In this document: piece by piece, positions 12,273 to 23,659 of the stretch
Position numbering within the stretch: position 1 is the stretch's first letter
How the letters are laid out: each line of letters begins with the position of its first letter
Origin: Epiperipatus broadwayi
Lineage: Eukaryota; Onychophora; Udeonychophora; Euonychophora; Peripatidae
Assembly (NCBI GenBank): GCA_028023455.1
Contig: JAQFVV010006740.1
Span: 81,501-145,500 of the forward strand
Direction: 5' to 3'
DNA length: 64,000 nucleotides
Translations under genes and position numbers: made by a program
Notes under the pieces: generated by a model
What the model was told of the DNA's origin: nothing
Seen by the model: only the letters and a program-made list of their open reading frames with translations
The model's database searches: none

Positions 12273-12591
12273 AATGGTAAATCTGATTCAGATTTGCCGT
12301 TTCACAGTCTGACCCACCTAATTATTTATTTTACTAACATTTTCTTTTATTATTATTCTAAAAAAAACATTTTTTAAACATTTTTTAATGATCCTGGATA
12401 AATCCTAAAATTTATTTTGGATCATATATATATATATATATAATTGTACTAACACACTGTTATTCTATTTTTATTAATAAAAGAAAAAAATTCAAATAAT
12501 TAACTTTGAATTTTTTTATATATTTTAGATATACTGTATATGTTTCAAATGCTTTATTTTTAGTTTAAGAATTCAAGATGGCCTTTGTGAA

Positions 12592-12776
12592 AAGATTTGT
12601 ACCTCGATAAAAAGTTTAAAATAAATGTTTAAATTAAAAGCATTGATAAATTACTAAAATCCATTTACTGTGGAATCTCTATTCATTAATTAGTAGAGAT
12701 TCTACATTGTTACCTAATTTAAAACCTAACATAAAATTATATTGAAATATATTGATCCTTATCGAGGTACAAACTT
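12592..12776. repeat. Imperfect fold-back repeat
   Basis: TTTGTACCTCGATAA near 12597 pairs with TTATCGAGGTACAAA near 12759, and TGGAATCTCT near 12671 pairs with AGAGATTCTA near 12694 around a short centre. Between these the arms are only patchily complementary. It looks like an old MITE or fold-back copy. Confidence 0.55.
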
Positions 12777-12814
12777 TCTAAAATTAGAATAAAAACAATT
12801 TCCATTGTTTCCAA

Positions 12815-13062
12815 AAAGATCACCTGAGGCAGCAGGAAGTAATAAATAGTGGCCCTTTTTGGACAGAGAGTGACCAGAGACTAGACAGAGAACAGACAGA
12901 GAGTTGTAGAAATCACACCATGATGATCAAGGAGTAAAAAGGGTAAATTACCACCCTTTCCTTTCTGAGACCTGAAATCTTCCGTTATGTTGCTGCCAGA
13001 ACCTACCTTCAAATGCCACCAGCCATCAAGGTTCACCCATGAACTCATACCGGCGAACTCCA
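12815..13062 (+). other. GC-richer block ending in a donor-like CAGGTAA; possible exon or repeat
   Basis: This block stands out from the AT-rich surroundings. It contains purine-rich GACAGAGAGT/GACAGAGAAC repeats at 12864-12905 and a less biased stretch at 12960-13060 that ends in TCCAG|GTAAAATG, a good match to a vertebrate-style 5' splice donor. One frame (plus) reads through about 26 residues from an ATG near 12987 to the donor. No protein family is recognisable. It could be a noncoding first exon, a UTR, or part of an uncharacterised transposon. Confidence 0.25.
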
Positions 13063-15120
13063 GGTAAAATGCTGAAGAGCTTAAATTTTGTCATCAAGAT
13101 TTTAAAAATTATTATTAGAATCTAAATGTAGTTTCGTAAGGCTTAAAAAATGTCAAAAGTTAATGTTTATTAAGAATCTTTTTTTTAACTGTCTCTTTTA
13201 ACTCAAGATCACAATAATTTTCTAATATTTTTAATTGTTAAATATGAAAATATTTATTTGTTTTGCTTATTAATTAAAGTATAAGATTTCATGCTTTGAT
13301 TTTTTTTATTTTGACAAACTTCACTCGCGGGGGTCCAAAGAGTGTAGTTTTCTAAAAGAGCAAATTATGTTTTATTAGGGAAAAGGAATTTTTAACAAAG
13401 AAAGATTTGATTTTAAAAGTAAAGTAAGTTGATCTATTTTCACGAGTCAGGTTATGTCGAATATATATATTTCTAAACCAATCTACCGTAATTTCAAATA
13501 AATTTATTATAGATTTCCCAGAATGGGATTCTATTATTTTATATTTCTGAAATTCAAAATAGAATAAAATATGCTATAGATTTTTGACCTAGTAACAGCG
13601 CCGCTGGATAGCATCAGTTAATTATCATGCCTTTTTTTTAAGATAGGAAAGAAGGAAGGGGGGATTCTTTCGAGAATTAAATTCCCTTATTTCTACATGT
13701 ATGTTTTTTCTTGTAGGTTAAATATTTATATAAAGTAGTTGTTTATGCAGGTTGTTCTCTATGCAATATTAGATCATTTTAGGGCTATTTAATTATAATT
13801 CATTCCTATTTAATAATTATAATATCTTGGGTTAATAAAGAATACTTGGAGTCTCATGAACAGACCTCAAACGGTCATAGATTTTGTGATTTGGAGTTAG
13901 CTTCTGTTCTTCACATATGCCTGTGAAACTGACAGCATGTTTGAGATAGAGTAGGTTTGTCAGCAGAATTCGTAGAGGCGAATATGAGGGCTCTCTGTAA
14001 ATCCTATCTCCTATCGATATATGGACACGACATGTGGACGTATCGATTTCCCTTTGTATTCTTCATTGAAAAGGCATACGAGTGTCCGTAATCCGGCTCA
14101 TATTTTCTTACTTATGTTTCTTCTCTCCTTTGCATTCGTGTATTTATTAATCCGACATTATTTTGCTTTTATTTTGCCTATTTAATACATAAGCTATAGG
14201 GAAATGATTGTACTGAAAGGATCTTCAACCTGAGTAATCGATTCTTTTGTTCATTTGCATAATTAGTTAAAATCGTTTGGTTTTGGCTAATTCACGTTAT
14301 ATAATTCTTATAGGTTTGATTTTAGTTGTAAGTCCAATTAAAGTGGCTTGTTTGCTTGATAATTAATTGATAGATTTTTTTATTATAACCACTTTTAGTT
14401 TTAAAGTTATTTATAAGCTATGCCAGCAAGGTCCACTAATGTCATAAAACATTAGTTATTGAAAATCCAAACTATTAATTTTATAAAGGGAAATGAAATC
14501 AATTTTTTATCTGTTAGTGGAGTAAGACATCACATTAGTCTTATAATCGTCTATTTAATTCATATCTTTTTCAATAAAAATGTTTGTTTTTTTTTTTTTA
14601 ATCTTATATAAAGAATTCATTGAAATAGTTATTCTTATATATGTTCGTAAAGCAGATGTTTAAATCTACCGCTATATTATAAGCTTGTAATAAATGTGCA
14701 CGGGAAATTTTGAAATCCGTGGTCATTTAATTATGAAATAATTTTTGCTATTTAAAAAAAAAAACGAGAATAAATGTAAACAAAAGTAAAGATGTATAAA
14801 CTTCACAAAATAAATTGTACAAACTCAATAATGTCAATGCTGACCACTAATATAAATAAAGTTGTCATGAAATCATATAATTATGAAGTTAATTTAAAAA
14901 TTGTATTTTTGTTTTTTTTGAGTTTGAGTTTAAACTAACGTAAAATAATTAATGTAGAATGTTTAATGATTTTAAATATATATATAACTAAAATAAACTT
15001 CCAGTGTTCTCGAATCATTTTATTTACTTTTATTTTAAATAAATTTTGATTTTTAAATATACCTATCAACCAATCACCCAATTTCTCATTTAAATATAAT
15101 AAAATTGAATCTCATGCTTT
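13063..15120. other. Unique sequence, no gene seen
   Basis: A mixed block. The part 13840-14160 is less AT-rich and contains AGACCTCAAACGGTC and several CG dinucleotides, but stops occur in all frames. Nothing repeated within the window was noticed. Confidence 0.45.
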
Positions 15121-15324
15121 AAGACCCAGCTGCCGGCTCAGTGAAAAGGAATTCGATCGTATCGTCAAGAAAGGTTATTGATTAGATCTTTGACCTGAGG
15201 ATATAGGTAAATAGGGCAGAATTCATGATTCACCTGATTTATATATCTTGTACATGGTCGGACTCAAGGTACTTTACCTGTATTCGGGGGTTTGTTGGAT
15301 CAATGTGTGTTTTTCAACCGGAAC

Positions 15325-15420
15325 AACGTAAACACTGAGAGAGATAAAATTCAATATCTCTTTCAAATTGTCTCCAACCTTTAAACCATGTTCTATCTCT
15401 CTCAGTGTTTATGTAAACTA
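15325..15420. repeat. Hairpin with 20-bp arms in a repeat fragment
   Basis: GTAAACACTGAGAGAGATA at 15328-15346 pairs with TATCTCTCTCAGTGTTTA at 15394-15411, leaving a loop of about 47 bases. The right arm runs directly into the 50-bp repeat shared with 12222-12272. Confidence 0.75.
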
Positions 15421-15460
15421 AGCTTGATCGTGGGCTATTGGTAAAGCTCCATCTAGTAAT
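15408..15460 (-). repeat. 50-bp repeat shared in inverted orientation with 12222-12272
   Basis: This is the reverse-complement partner of the copy at 12222. It contains AAGCTTGATCGTGGGC and GGTAAAGCTCCATCTAG and ends at a TA run near 15461. Confidence 0.7.
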
Positions 15461-15520
15461 ATATATATATATGTATGTGTGTAATTTTAAATAATACAAA
15501 AACGCTGTCAAATAAGGTAA

Positions 15521-15903
15521 ATTATTTTTCATGTATAAACTGTAATAAACAAAGTAGAAAGCAATAAACAGGCATTAACCATTAATACTATTTTGCCAAG
15601 TGCTTTTTGGTACTGTGTAACAGAATCATGGTGACATATTGGAACTGAATTGTTAATATTCCAGTGCAGGCACAATGCAATGAATTGAATGATAGAAAGA
15701 GGAAGTTGAAGGAGGTTTGGTTTATTGCAAAGTCTAATAGTGTTATCAATCAGCATAACCCTAGTTTTCTACTAAGCATATAACTGATCAGTTTCACTAT
15801 CTCACCGTGACTCTGGTATATGGTACCAAAAGCATTTGGCAAAATAGTATTATTTGGTTTTTTTTTCTACTCTGTTTATCACAGTTTATACATGAATAAT
15901 AAT
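15521..15903. repeat. Long fold-back repeat, arms about 120 bp
   Basis: The left arm begins ATTATTTTTCATGTATAAAC and contains ACTATTTTGCCAAGTGC and TTTTTGGTAC. The right arm ends GTTTATACATGAATAAT and contains GGTACCAAAAGCATTTGGC. The arms pair imperfectly over more than 100 bp around a centre near 15650-15780. The frame on the minus strand inside it is a by-product. This is a MITE-like or fold-back element of unknown family. Confidence 0.75.
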
Positions 15904-16355
15904 ATATGTAATATTGTGGAATAAAACTAACCTTTACACATGTACTAGTAGGATATTGTATAAATTTACACACACACTCTTTAGTAAAAATATTAAAACT
16001 ATAAATGAATCACTTATGCTTAGACCTTATTCTTATATGAACAAACCATGCTCAAATCAGGATTTAATTCAATTATTATGTGCCTGATATTTTAATTGAC
16101 CAATTATTTGTATATTGCAGGGAAGAAAATGTTTTTTTTATTATTTTTAAATAGCTGCAATTTCAGTTTTATTAGTTGTATATATGTAAATAAATAATTT
16201 AATGGTGTGTATATATTTACAACTTTTTTTTCATAAGAGACATATAGCATTTACATCAGTTAAAATGGTGATATTAGCAATATAGTACATAATATATAAT
16301 AACATTATAAAGCCAATAAACATCACATGACCACCACTTCTTATGCTTGTGTATA
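15904..16355. other. AT-rich background, no gene seen
   Basis: There is no coding signal and no recognised repeat. Confidence 0.55.
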
Positions 16356-16358
16356 ACT

Positions 16359-16661
16359 GTTGTTAAAACAGGCAAATCTTACTATGCGTACTGCGACACA
16401 CTGCAAGCTAGAGTATTCAATGGATGTCAGAAGGCTTGTGCATAAAATCCCTATCTAGTGCCTACTCATCCAATACCCCAGACTAGTTTCTGGCTTGTGG
16501 CTTCTCACTGACAAAGGCCACAAGCCAGAAACTAGTCTGGGGATATTGGATGAGTAGGCACTAGATGGGGATTTTATGCATAAGCCTTCTGGCATCCATG
16601 GATTACTCTAGCTTGCTGTGTGTGGCAATATGTATAGTGTGTTTTTCCTGTTTTAACAACA
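16359..16661. repeat. Long fold-back repeat, family B, arms about 140 bp
   Basis: The left end GTTGTTAAAACAGG pairs with the right end CCTGTTTTAACAAC. Inside, GCATAAAATCCCTATCTAGTG pairs with CACTAGATGGGGATTTTATGC, and GACTAGTTTCTGGCTTGTGG near the tip has a strong partner. The central loop is only about 20 bases. Half-copies lie at 43975-44095 and 52770-52890. A nearly uninterrupted hairpin of 300 bp flanked by AT-rich DNA is typical of a MITE or fold-back transposon. No transposase is present. Confidence 0.85.
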
Positions 16662-17690
16662 TTATAAAGCATGGGAAATTATCATAAATGTTATGAATAT
16701 TGTGAATGTAAAGCGATACTTCAAAAAGAAAATCGTTCAAACTGGCGAAATAATACATGAACATAAATATATAATTAAAAGTAATGATTTTATAGTGAAT
16801 TATTATTGAGATATAAGACAATAATGTGAATTGCTATAGGACTTATTAAAAATAAAATATTGTTTTGTACAATTGTTTTTGCACCCTTATTATTTATGTA
16901 TAAGCTCCAATGTTAAATTTTAAAATTTCAGAAAAAAAAAAGTTTATTTTTTGCTGTTGTAGTTGTTGTTATACAGTATTTTTGCATAAACAAAAATAAA
17001 ATAATCAAAAATTTATTTTTAAAAGCTTTAACACATGTTTTCATAAAAAACAAATGATTGCATTGGTTATTAAAATCAATAAAACTGTTATTGTGTTAGG
17101 CAATTTATATGTTTAATTTTTAAATTTATTATTTTTATGTTCACAAACTCTTTATTAAAATATCCATTAAAGAGTAAGTTGAAAGTATTCTTTTAAAAAA
17201 ATATATATTATGGTTTATATTATAATTGCTGCCTATTTTAAAAGGTACCAATATAACAACAATACCCATAGATCCCAATTATTGCATAGATTATGGATTA
17301 TAATATTCTAAGGTTGAACTAATAATGACATTATGATAGGACTTTCTGCAAATACAATTTCAACAAAATTAAAAACAAGCCTTTTAAAAATAATCGCTTC
17401 TTTTGTCAATTTTAATATTTGTTAAACGAATAAAATATCAATTTGCATTTTTAAGTATATGTGTATGGTCATGGAAAATTTTTCAATGGAAGTCTTATCT
17501 TGAGTTCAAATATATTGGTTATTTTTTGACAATTGTATTATTAGTGACTTGATTATAAGAATCATATTACTCTCTCTGCTTAATAAAAAAAATATGTAGA
17601 ATTTTATAAGCAATATAAATATAATCTACATCAAAATACAATAGAAATTGTAAAAATGTAGTGGAAAATGAAATTTTACTATAATATATA
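16662..17690. other. AT-rich background with a SINE-like scrap
   Basis: No gene was recognised. A short family A scrap, TGTGTATGGTCATGG, sits at 17460-17474. The rest is very AT-rich. Confidence 0.5.
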
Positions 17691-17696
17691 TAAAGA

Positions 17697-17920
17697 GATT
17701 TGAACCCAGACATTCAAGCTTTCTATATCAACCACTCTATCCAATGTAAGTGATACACATGACCACATACATGTGAAAAATATAAATGATCTCCAATATC
17801 CATAATTCATGCTGAACCAGCCCTCATCATGTATTTGGTCATGTGTATCAATTATAGAATAGAATACATGACTATAGGGAGCTTGAAAGTCTGGATTCAA
17901 ATCCCCTTTAATTACAGCTA
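17697..17920. repeat. Two family A SINE-like halves in inverted orientation
   Basis: The left half (minus orientation) begins GATTTGAACCCAGACATTC and includes ACACATGACCACATACATG. The right half (plus orientation) includes TTTGGTCATGTGTATCA and ends GTCTGGATTCAAATCCCC. The two B-box-like ends face outward and the arms pair over about 70 bp. The minus-strand frame of 85 residues across it is a by-product. Confidence 0.7.
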
Positions 17921-18148
17921 AGTTAAGAATATACACTATATTGTATTCTAATATTATAATATATACTCAATACAAACTTTTCATAGATGTTAATTTTTGT
18001 TTTTAATCCAACAAAGATTGATATTTTTAATATCTAACTAATTTGTAAATATATTTCATTTCAAATATTTACATATATATTTATTTGTAATTAGATTATT
18101 TACATTTTTATTATTTTGCTTAAAATGTATATTTTATACTTTACATAC

Positions 18149-18150
<2 letters not shown>

Positions 18151-18200
<50 letters not shown>

Positions 18201-18246
18201 ATTATTCATATTTTATACTTTACATACCACATATATATATATATAT
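18151..18246. repeat. Two TA microsatellites separated by a duplicated 26-bp unit
   Basis: The stretch TATTTTATACTTTACATACC followed by a TA run occurs at 18127-18200 and again at 18208-18246. This is a local duplication linked to the TA run, just outside the following fold-back repeat. Confidence 0.8.
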
Positions 18247-18582
18247 AATTATTCAAAACAATACACTAATCAATACAGTAAAAAATATTTTGAAAACAAA
18301 TATATACCATAATTTAATAAAAGTACTTTCAACTATCTATGTAGTCATTATCAACTAGATTCAAATTGTATTACAAAAAACTGTTACAAATGTAAACAAA
18401 AAGAATTATGCCATACATCAATATTCCCACAATTCATTTGTAACGTTTTTTGTAATACAATTTGAATCTAGTTGATAATGACTACATAGATAGTTGAAAG
18501 TACTTCTATTAAATTATGGTATATATTTGTTTTTAAAATATTTTTTACTTTATTAATTATTGTATTATTTTGAATAATTATA
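18247..18582. repeat. Long fold-back repeat, family C, arms about 146 bp
   Basis: The left arm (18247-18392) and the right arm (18435-18580) are near-perfect reverse complements. Landmarks are AATTATTCAAAACAATACA and TCTATGTAGTCATTATC on the left against GATAATGACTACATAGA and TTTTGAATAATT on the right. The spacer is about 42 bases. The right flank ATTATAATTGGAATACAGAC is repeated at 60773-60792. A partial relative (CTTTCAACTATCCTTATAG) lies at 57929-57950. The high arm identity suggests a recent origin or gene conversion between the arms. Confidence 0.85.
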
Positions 18583-19167
18583 TATTTTTTATTATAATTG
18601 GAATACAGACATTGATTAATAATTTATAGCTATACATATATTAATTTTTTAATTATAAATTAGAGCAATGTTATTGTCCTATAGAAGTGAAGGTAATTTA
18701 GGAGATATGACATAAATTATTTGAGTTGTAAAATTATAATAATTTTAGAATTTATTTCACACCATTTTTGATTTATTAAATTATTATGGGCAGTATGAAT
18801 TGAATAATTTTTTTATTATTATTAATTATGCCCTTTATTTCATATATCTGTTTTTGCACAATTTGTTTTTTAAAAAAATTATTGATAAAGGAAATGAAAC
18901 TAAGTAACTGATTGACAGTAATTTACATTCAAATGCTAGTTTCAAGTAGTTGCATTTATTGGATGCAATGATAATCCACTGACGTTTTCAAGATCACTTT
19001 ACAATATTTAATAAAATGTTTAAATTGCTTATATCTTAACAATAAACATTATTGTTACATAATGTAAATGTGTGGCAATGGTTAAAGAGCTGTTAGTTAA
19101 GATGTAAGAGATACATATAATTTGACTACCTACTAATTTTATAATTCAATAAGGAAAATGTGAAGAT
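18583..19167. other. AT-rich background
   Basis: Apart from the 40-bp stretch at 18592-18632 shared with 60773, nothing is recognised. Confidence 0.5.
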
Positions 19168-20090
19168 GTATTTATATATTGAACTATTTTCATCATCTAA
19201 TATGAGTATTGAATGTCTTTAAAAATTTAACTTTATTTAAATAGTCCAAATATATTCAACTGTTAGTTAGTAATTGCAGATAGGTTAGTATACACATATG
19301 CACAAGGTTTATTTTGAGAGGTATTATTCTCCCCTCTTCTTCAGGTGTTACTGACCTGACCAGTGACAATACTAGAATGGAAATCAAACCTGGATTTTTA
19401 GATTCCTGAGTATTTAATTTTAAGGTAATGTTTTAACCAAATTAGTCATCCTGCCAAAGGCAACAGTCAGTAGAAATTTCATATACTTATCTATTATATT
19501 CCTCCTGATTTCTTCACTTTTTTCCTAAGAACAAAGTTCATTAGTGGTTTCCATACACTATGTATAGTCACCCTAGGCTGGCTTATGGGATTTTTTGCCA
19601 TTGTTATGGGAGCAGCTTCTTTAATTTTTTTTCTTTGAATCTTTTTTCTCTATCTGTTCACATGAGAATGGCAAACAATCTCATAAGTCAACCTAGTATG
19701 ACTATACATAATGTATGAAACCACTAATCAACTTTGCTCTTAGAAAAACATGGAGAAATCAGGAGGAATCTCATAGATAAGTAAATAAAATTTCTACAGA
19801 CTCTTGCCTTCAACAGAATGACACATTTGATTAGAGTGTTACTTTAAAATTCAATACTCAAGAATCTAAGGAGCCAGGTTTGAATCTCATGCTAGTTCTG
19901 TCACTAGATAGGCCAGAAACACCTGAATAAGAGGGGAGAATAATACCTCTCAAAACATTTTGCATATATTAACCTGCTTGAAGTGCTATTACTAACAGTT
20001 GAATCTATTTGGAATATTTAAATAAAGTTAATTTTTTAAAGACATTCAGTACTCATATTAGAGGATGAAAATAGTCCAATATATAAATAC
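19168..20090. repeat. Very long imperfect inverted repeat, arms about 420 bp
   Basis: The left arm starts GTATTTATATATTGAACTA and the right arm ends TAGTCCAATATATAAATAC. Complementarity is traceable almost all the way to a centre near 19610-19640: AATATGAGTATTGAATGTC against GACATTCAGTACTCATATT, GAGAGGTATTATTCTCCCC against GGGGAGAATAATACCTCTC, and ATGGGATTTTTTGCC against GGCAAACAATCTCAT. A tRNA T-arm-like GGTTTGAATCTC occurs at about 19879 and its counterpart at 19383, so each arm may contain a SINE. It is either a large fold-back element or an inverted duplication. Confidence 0.8.
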
Positions 20091-20936
20091 AACTAATACA
20101 CCATCATCACAAACCTTCAGGAAAACACAAAATTTTAAGTATTTTTTTTTATTTTTTTATATAATTTATTTTTAAGATAAAGTGCACAAATTTATAAATT
20201 TATAGAATCACATCTTGATAAAACAATTTCAATAAATATACTTTTAACATAATATCTCCAAATTTTGAACCTTACCAAAATAATTTTTACAAGAACTACC
20301 ACATTATCATTTAATGATTACAATATGGTGTATTAACTTTATTAAGCAGCTCAGTTTGTTTAAGTTTTAATGAGTTGATAAAACAAGTACTGCCACTAAT
20401 TTCGAAGTTCAACATGATGATCAAAAATGTGCTCATTTTATACTTATGTTTACATTAAATTTTATATATCAAGTATCATGGAATTTAAGCTTGATTATGA
20501 TAAACATTAAGATGGAGATAATTGTCTTCACATAATTATCCAAGTAGTGATATGTGTGTTTAGATTTTCTATATCATCAAACACAGTCATCTAAATTTTT
20601 GACTGATTATTTATAAATTAATCAAAATTCTCTCCATAATGTATTAAAAATTTTACTATTATAGAAAAAAATGTAATTTACCTGTTTTAAGATGATTGTA
20701 ATATTGTTATTTGAATCCATGTGTTGTTTTAATTTCTTGAAATGTCTAACGTGACCACAAAAAGCAAATGATTGAATATTCTTTTTTTTTTGGGGGGGGG
20801 GGATTAATCCACTAATTAATTTTAAACTATTTGGGCAGTCATTGAAATTTTATAGCTTTATGTTTTATATTGTATGTAAAGCAATTTTTTTAGCCAAATA
20901 GATTAAGATATATATTTGCTTTATTGTCATAGGATT
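20091..20936. other. AT-rich background with a T9-G10 tract
   Basis: No gene was recognised. At 20782-20802 a poly-T run passes directly into an uninterrupted poly-G run of about 10 bases, rare in this sequence. Confidence 0.5.
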
Positions 20937-21247
20937 AAGATTAATCTTAGGACAACATGGGTGTGACAAGAATCTCAGCCTCACAGTGGCCTTTGAGCAT
21001 TCCATCAGATTTTTAATTGGATGGACAGTTGAAGAGTTGGAGTGTGGAGCAGATTGAAACCTGTCCCACTTGTAGCATATATGTGTAGAGATGGTAATCT
21101 GGACCAACTGATGATTGCTGGTTCAGCATGAAATACGTGTATTGGTGATTATTTATTTTTTCGACATATATGTGTTCAAGTGTCTTAGTGCTATGAGATA
21201 GAGTGGAGAGTGGTGGGTCGTGTGAAAGTCTGTGTTCATATACCCTA
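20937..21247 (+). repeat. Composite SINE-like repeat, family A long form, second copy
   Basis: It is collinear with 4402-4733: TTAGGACAACATGGGTGTGAC, then AGAATCTCAGCC, ATTGGATGGACAGTTGAAG, GGTTCAGCATGAAATACGTG and CATATACCCTA. It carries about 25 extra bases (CACAGTGGCCTTTGAGCATT region) that are partly missing in the 4.4-kb copy. The two overlapping minus-strand frames are by-products. The reverse complement of its 5' part reappears at 60262-60330. Confidence 0.7.
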
Positions 21248-21249
21248 TA

Positions 21250-22850
21250 TATTACATATATAGACATATGTATAAAATAAGCCTGTGTTTCAGTTATTAA
21301 ACTATATATAGTAAATAATTTCAAACATCAAATAATTTAATGATAATAAAAATTAAATAATTATAGATTATAATATTAGATGTGAATTAAATCAATATTT
21401 TATGTGTATACATACATATATGTGTGTGTGCATAAAAGTGGGCTCAATATTTAGTTTTTTGTTGAAACCAGCATAATAAAAATATGTACTCAGTCTCACT
21501 CTCACATATACCGCTTACGTAAACATTTAGTGAAATGAACATCATAAATCTATATTAACTACTTTTATAAGTACTCAACCATTGTCTATAAAAGGTATCT
21601 AAAAAAAAAAAAGAAAGAAAGGTTTTTTGACATTATTTTATAGTTATGTTTGTATAAACAATATTCTAATGTACATATTTTTTAAAAAAGTATGTACTAT
21701 ATAAAGTATTGATTCACAGAGAACAAAAACGCTTGTATAATACCACCCAATGTAACATGCAGATATTACTCAAGCTACAGTGTATATACTGAACTTAATT
21801 TACTTTCATTTATCGTTACAACATAAATATGCCATCTTTTAAAGCAGTATAACTTGCGTATTGAAAAATATGATAATGCTGGACTAAAATAAAAAAAATG
21901 TATATTTTATTTAATTGCCAAAAAAAAGTGATTACTTAGAAATAAATTTTCAAATATTCATTACTTTACCTAAACTTTTATTAACTCTCTTTACTTTTTA
22001 TTAACTTGAAATAATTATTATAAAATTACATCATTTAAAATTGAACGGTTTCCATAAATAACAATTCATGACAATTCGCATTAAAAATAAATAATTGATG
22101 TGCATAATTATAATTCATTATATTTACATACTGGCTAGTACTTTTGATTAATGTCACATTTAATTAAATGTTTATTTATAACTACCTCTGATTTTTAATT
22201 TTAAAATTATTCTTTTTTAAATAAAATATTGAAAATTTGTGATATTTTTAGAATCTTTGGTAATGGATTAATTTTTGTATGTTATAATTACCTAGTATTA
22301 TATAGCTAAATTTAATAAAAATAGAAATAAAGGTATACTCACTGTAATTAATAGTTTTGTATAGTATTCTTTGTGCATATGACTAAGGCTATTTTTATCA
22401 TTTGTTAAACCTAAGTAATTACCTAATAGGCCTATTAGCATTGGGATACAAATGGTATCAATGATAACCTTTTCTTCAACTTATTACTTTGATTCTTAGC
22501 CTATGAATAATGATTGGTAAGTCCACCCTCACTAATTAAGTAATTAGTGATAATATGGGTAATGCATAATTTACCTCATAAGAGTATATATATATTCAAA
22601 TCACTAATCAAGGTATTAAAATATTTCAACAACCCAAAATATTTAGCTGTTTAAAGCCAGAATTTATATTTGTTCACAGAGAGCATTGCTGAAATATCTT
22701 AACATAGTAAAGTACTGCCTTGCAGTTCTGACAAGGCTGATTTTTGCTCCACGAGATAAGATAAAGTTGTATATATTTTTAATAACATCTAGATAAACAT
22801 TTCTGTTGCTGAAGAATATTTGTTTAGAGAGTAAATATGAAAAGATAGTT
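21250..22850. other. AT-rich background, no gene seen
   Basis: No protein motif or recognised repeat. The part from about 22680 onward shifts toward the G-over-C bias of the LINE that follows, so the LINE's 5' noncoding region might begin here. Confidence 0.4.
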
Positions 22851-23400
22851 GGAGAAAAGAGAGATAGATTTACTTTGATTTGGAAAAATTCAGAAAAATA
22901 TTGCTAACGTTTCAAGAGTTATCTGAGACACTGACATTTTAAATATAAAGGGATTTTTTTTTGTTTACTGTAATGATGCCTTAAAACTAATACATACATA
23001 AGATGAGTTGAATTTTAGGAGGTTTGCTATTATTATTTTTTCTATTTAAGTGAGACAGTGTTTTATTTGAAAAAATTGAAGTGCGAGTTTAGGGAGAACA
23101 TGTTTCTCAGTTTTCATGATTAAAAACAAAAATTTATTTTGTATAAATAGGTTTGGAGAGTGGTAGGAAAAATTATAAATTTAAATAAAGAGTAGAGGAA
23201 TTGAAAAAATAAGGAAATATGAATTGCATTTGTATCCCACAATGTATGTATAATGTTCAGAAATAAACTAGGTATGATTTGATAGCATGTATATGTGATA
23301 AGGGTTTTTATCTGAAGTATTTTAATAAGATTAGTAAAGATATAAAAGGTGTGTGGTTGTGTAGATCATGTATAGATGTGATAAAAGAGGTGAAAAAGTG

Positions 23401-23640
23401 AAAGTCAGAAGAAATGGAGGAAAATGTAGATAAGGATAATAGAATGAGTATATATTTAGTAGAGAGACAAGAGATATGGATGACAAAATTAGCACAATTA
23501 GGCAAAGAATAAGTAAGATAGGGGAAGAGGTAAATGACATGAGAGTAAAATTAGAAGTGTTAGGTATGAAGTGTGAGCATATCAAGAAATTAATGAATAG
23601 AAACAATAAGGGAGAAATACATAAGGAAGTTTAAAATGTT
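23401..23640 (+). pseudogene. LINE ORF1, coiled-coil part
   Basis: From about 23472 one frame reads roughly 55 residues rich in K, E, I and L with heptad-like spacing, including DDKISTIRQRISKIGEEV and MRVKLEVLGMKCEHIKK, and then meets a stop. In LINE ORF1 proteins such a coiled coil serves oligomerisation. It precedes the SGNH-like part with an intervening stop and a frame change. No initiator can be assigned with confidence. Confidence 0.6.
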
Positions 23641-23659
23641 GAAGAGAATGTGCAGAAGA

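Noticed and set aside
18116-18358. Plus-strand frame of 80 residues rich in Tyr and Ile
   Set aside because: It covers TA runs and one arm of a fold-back repeat.
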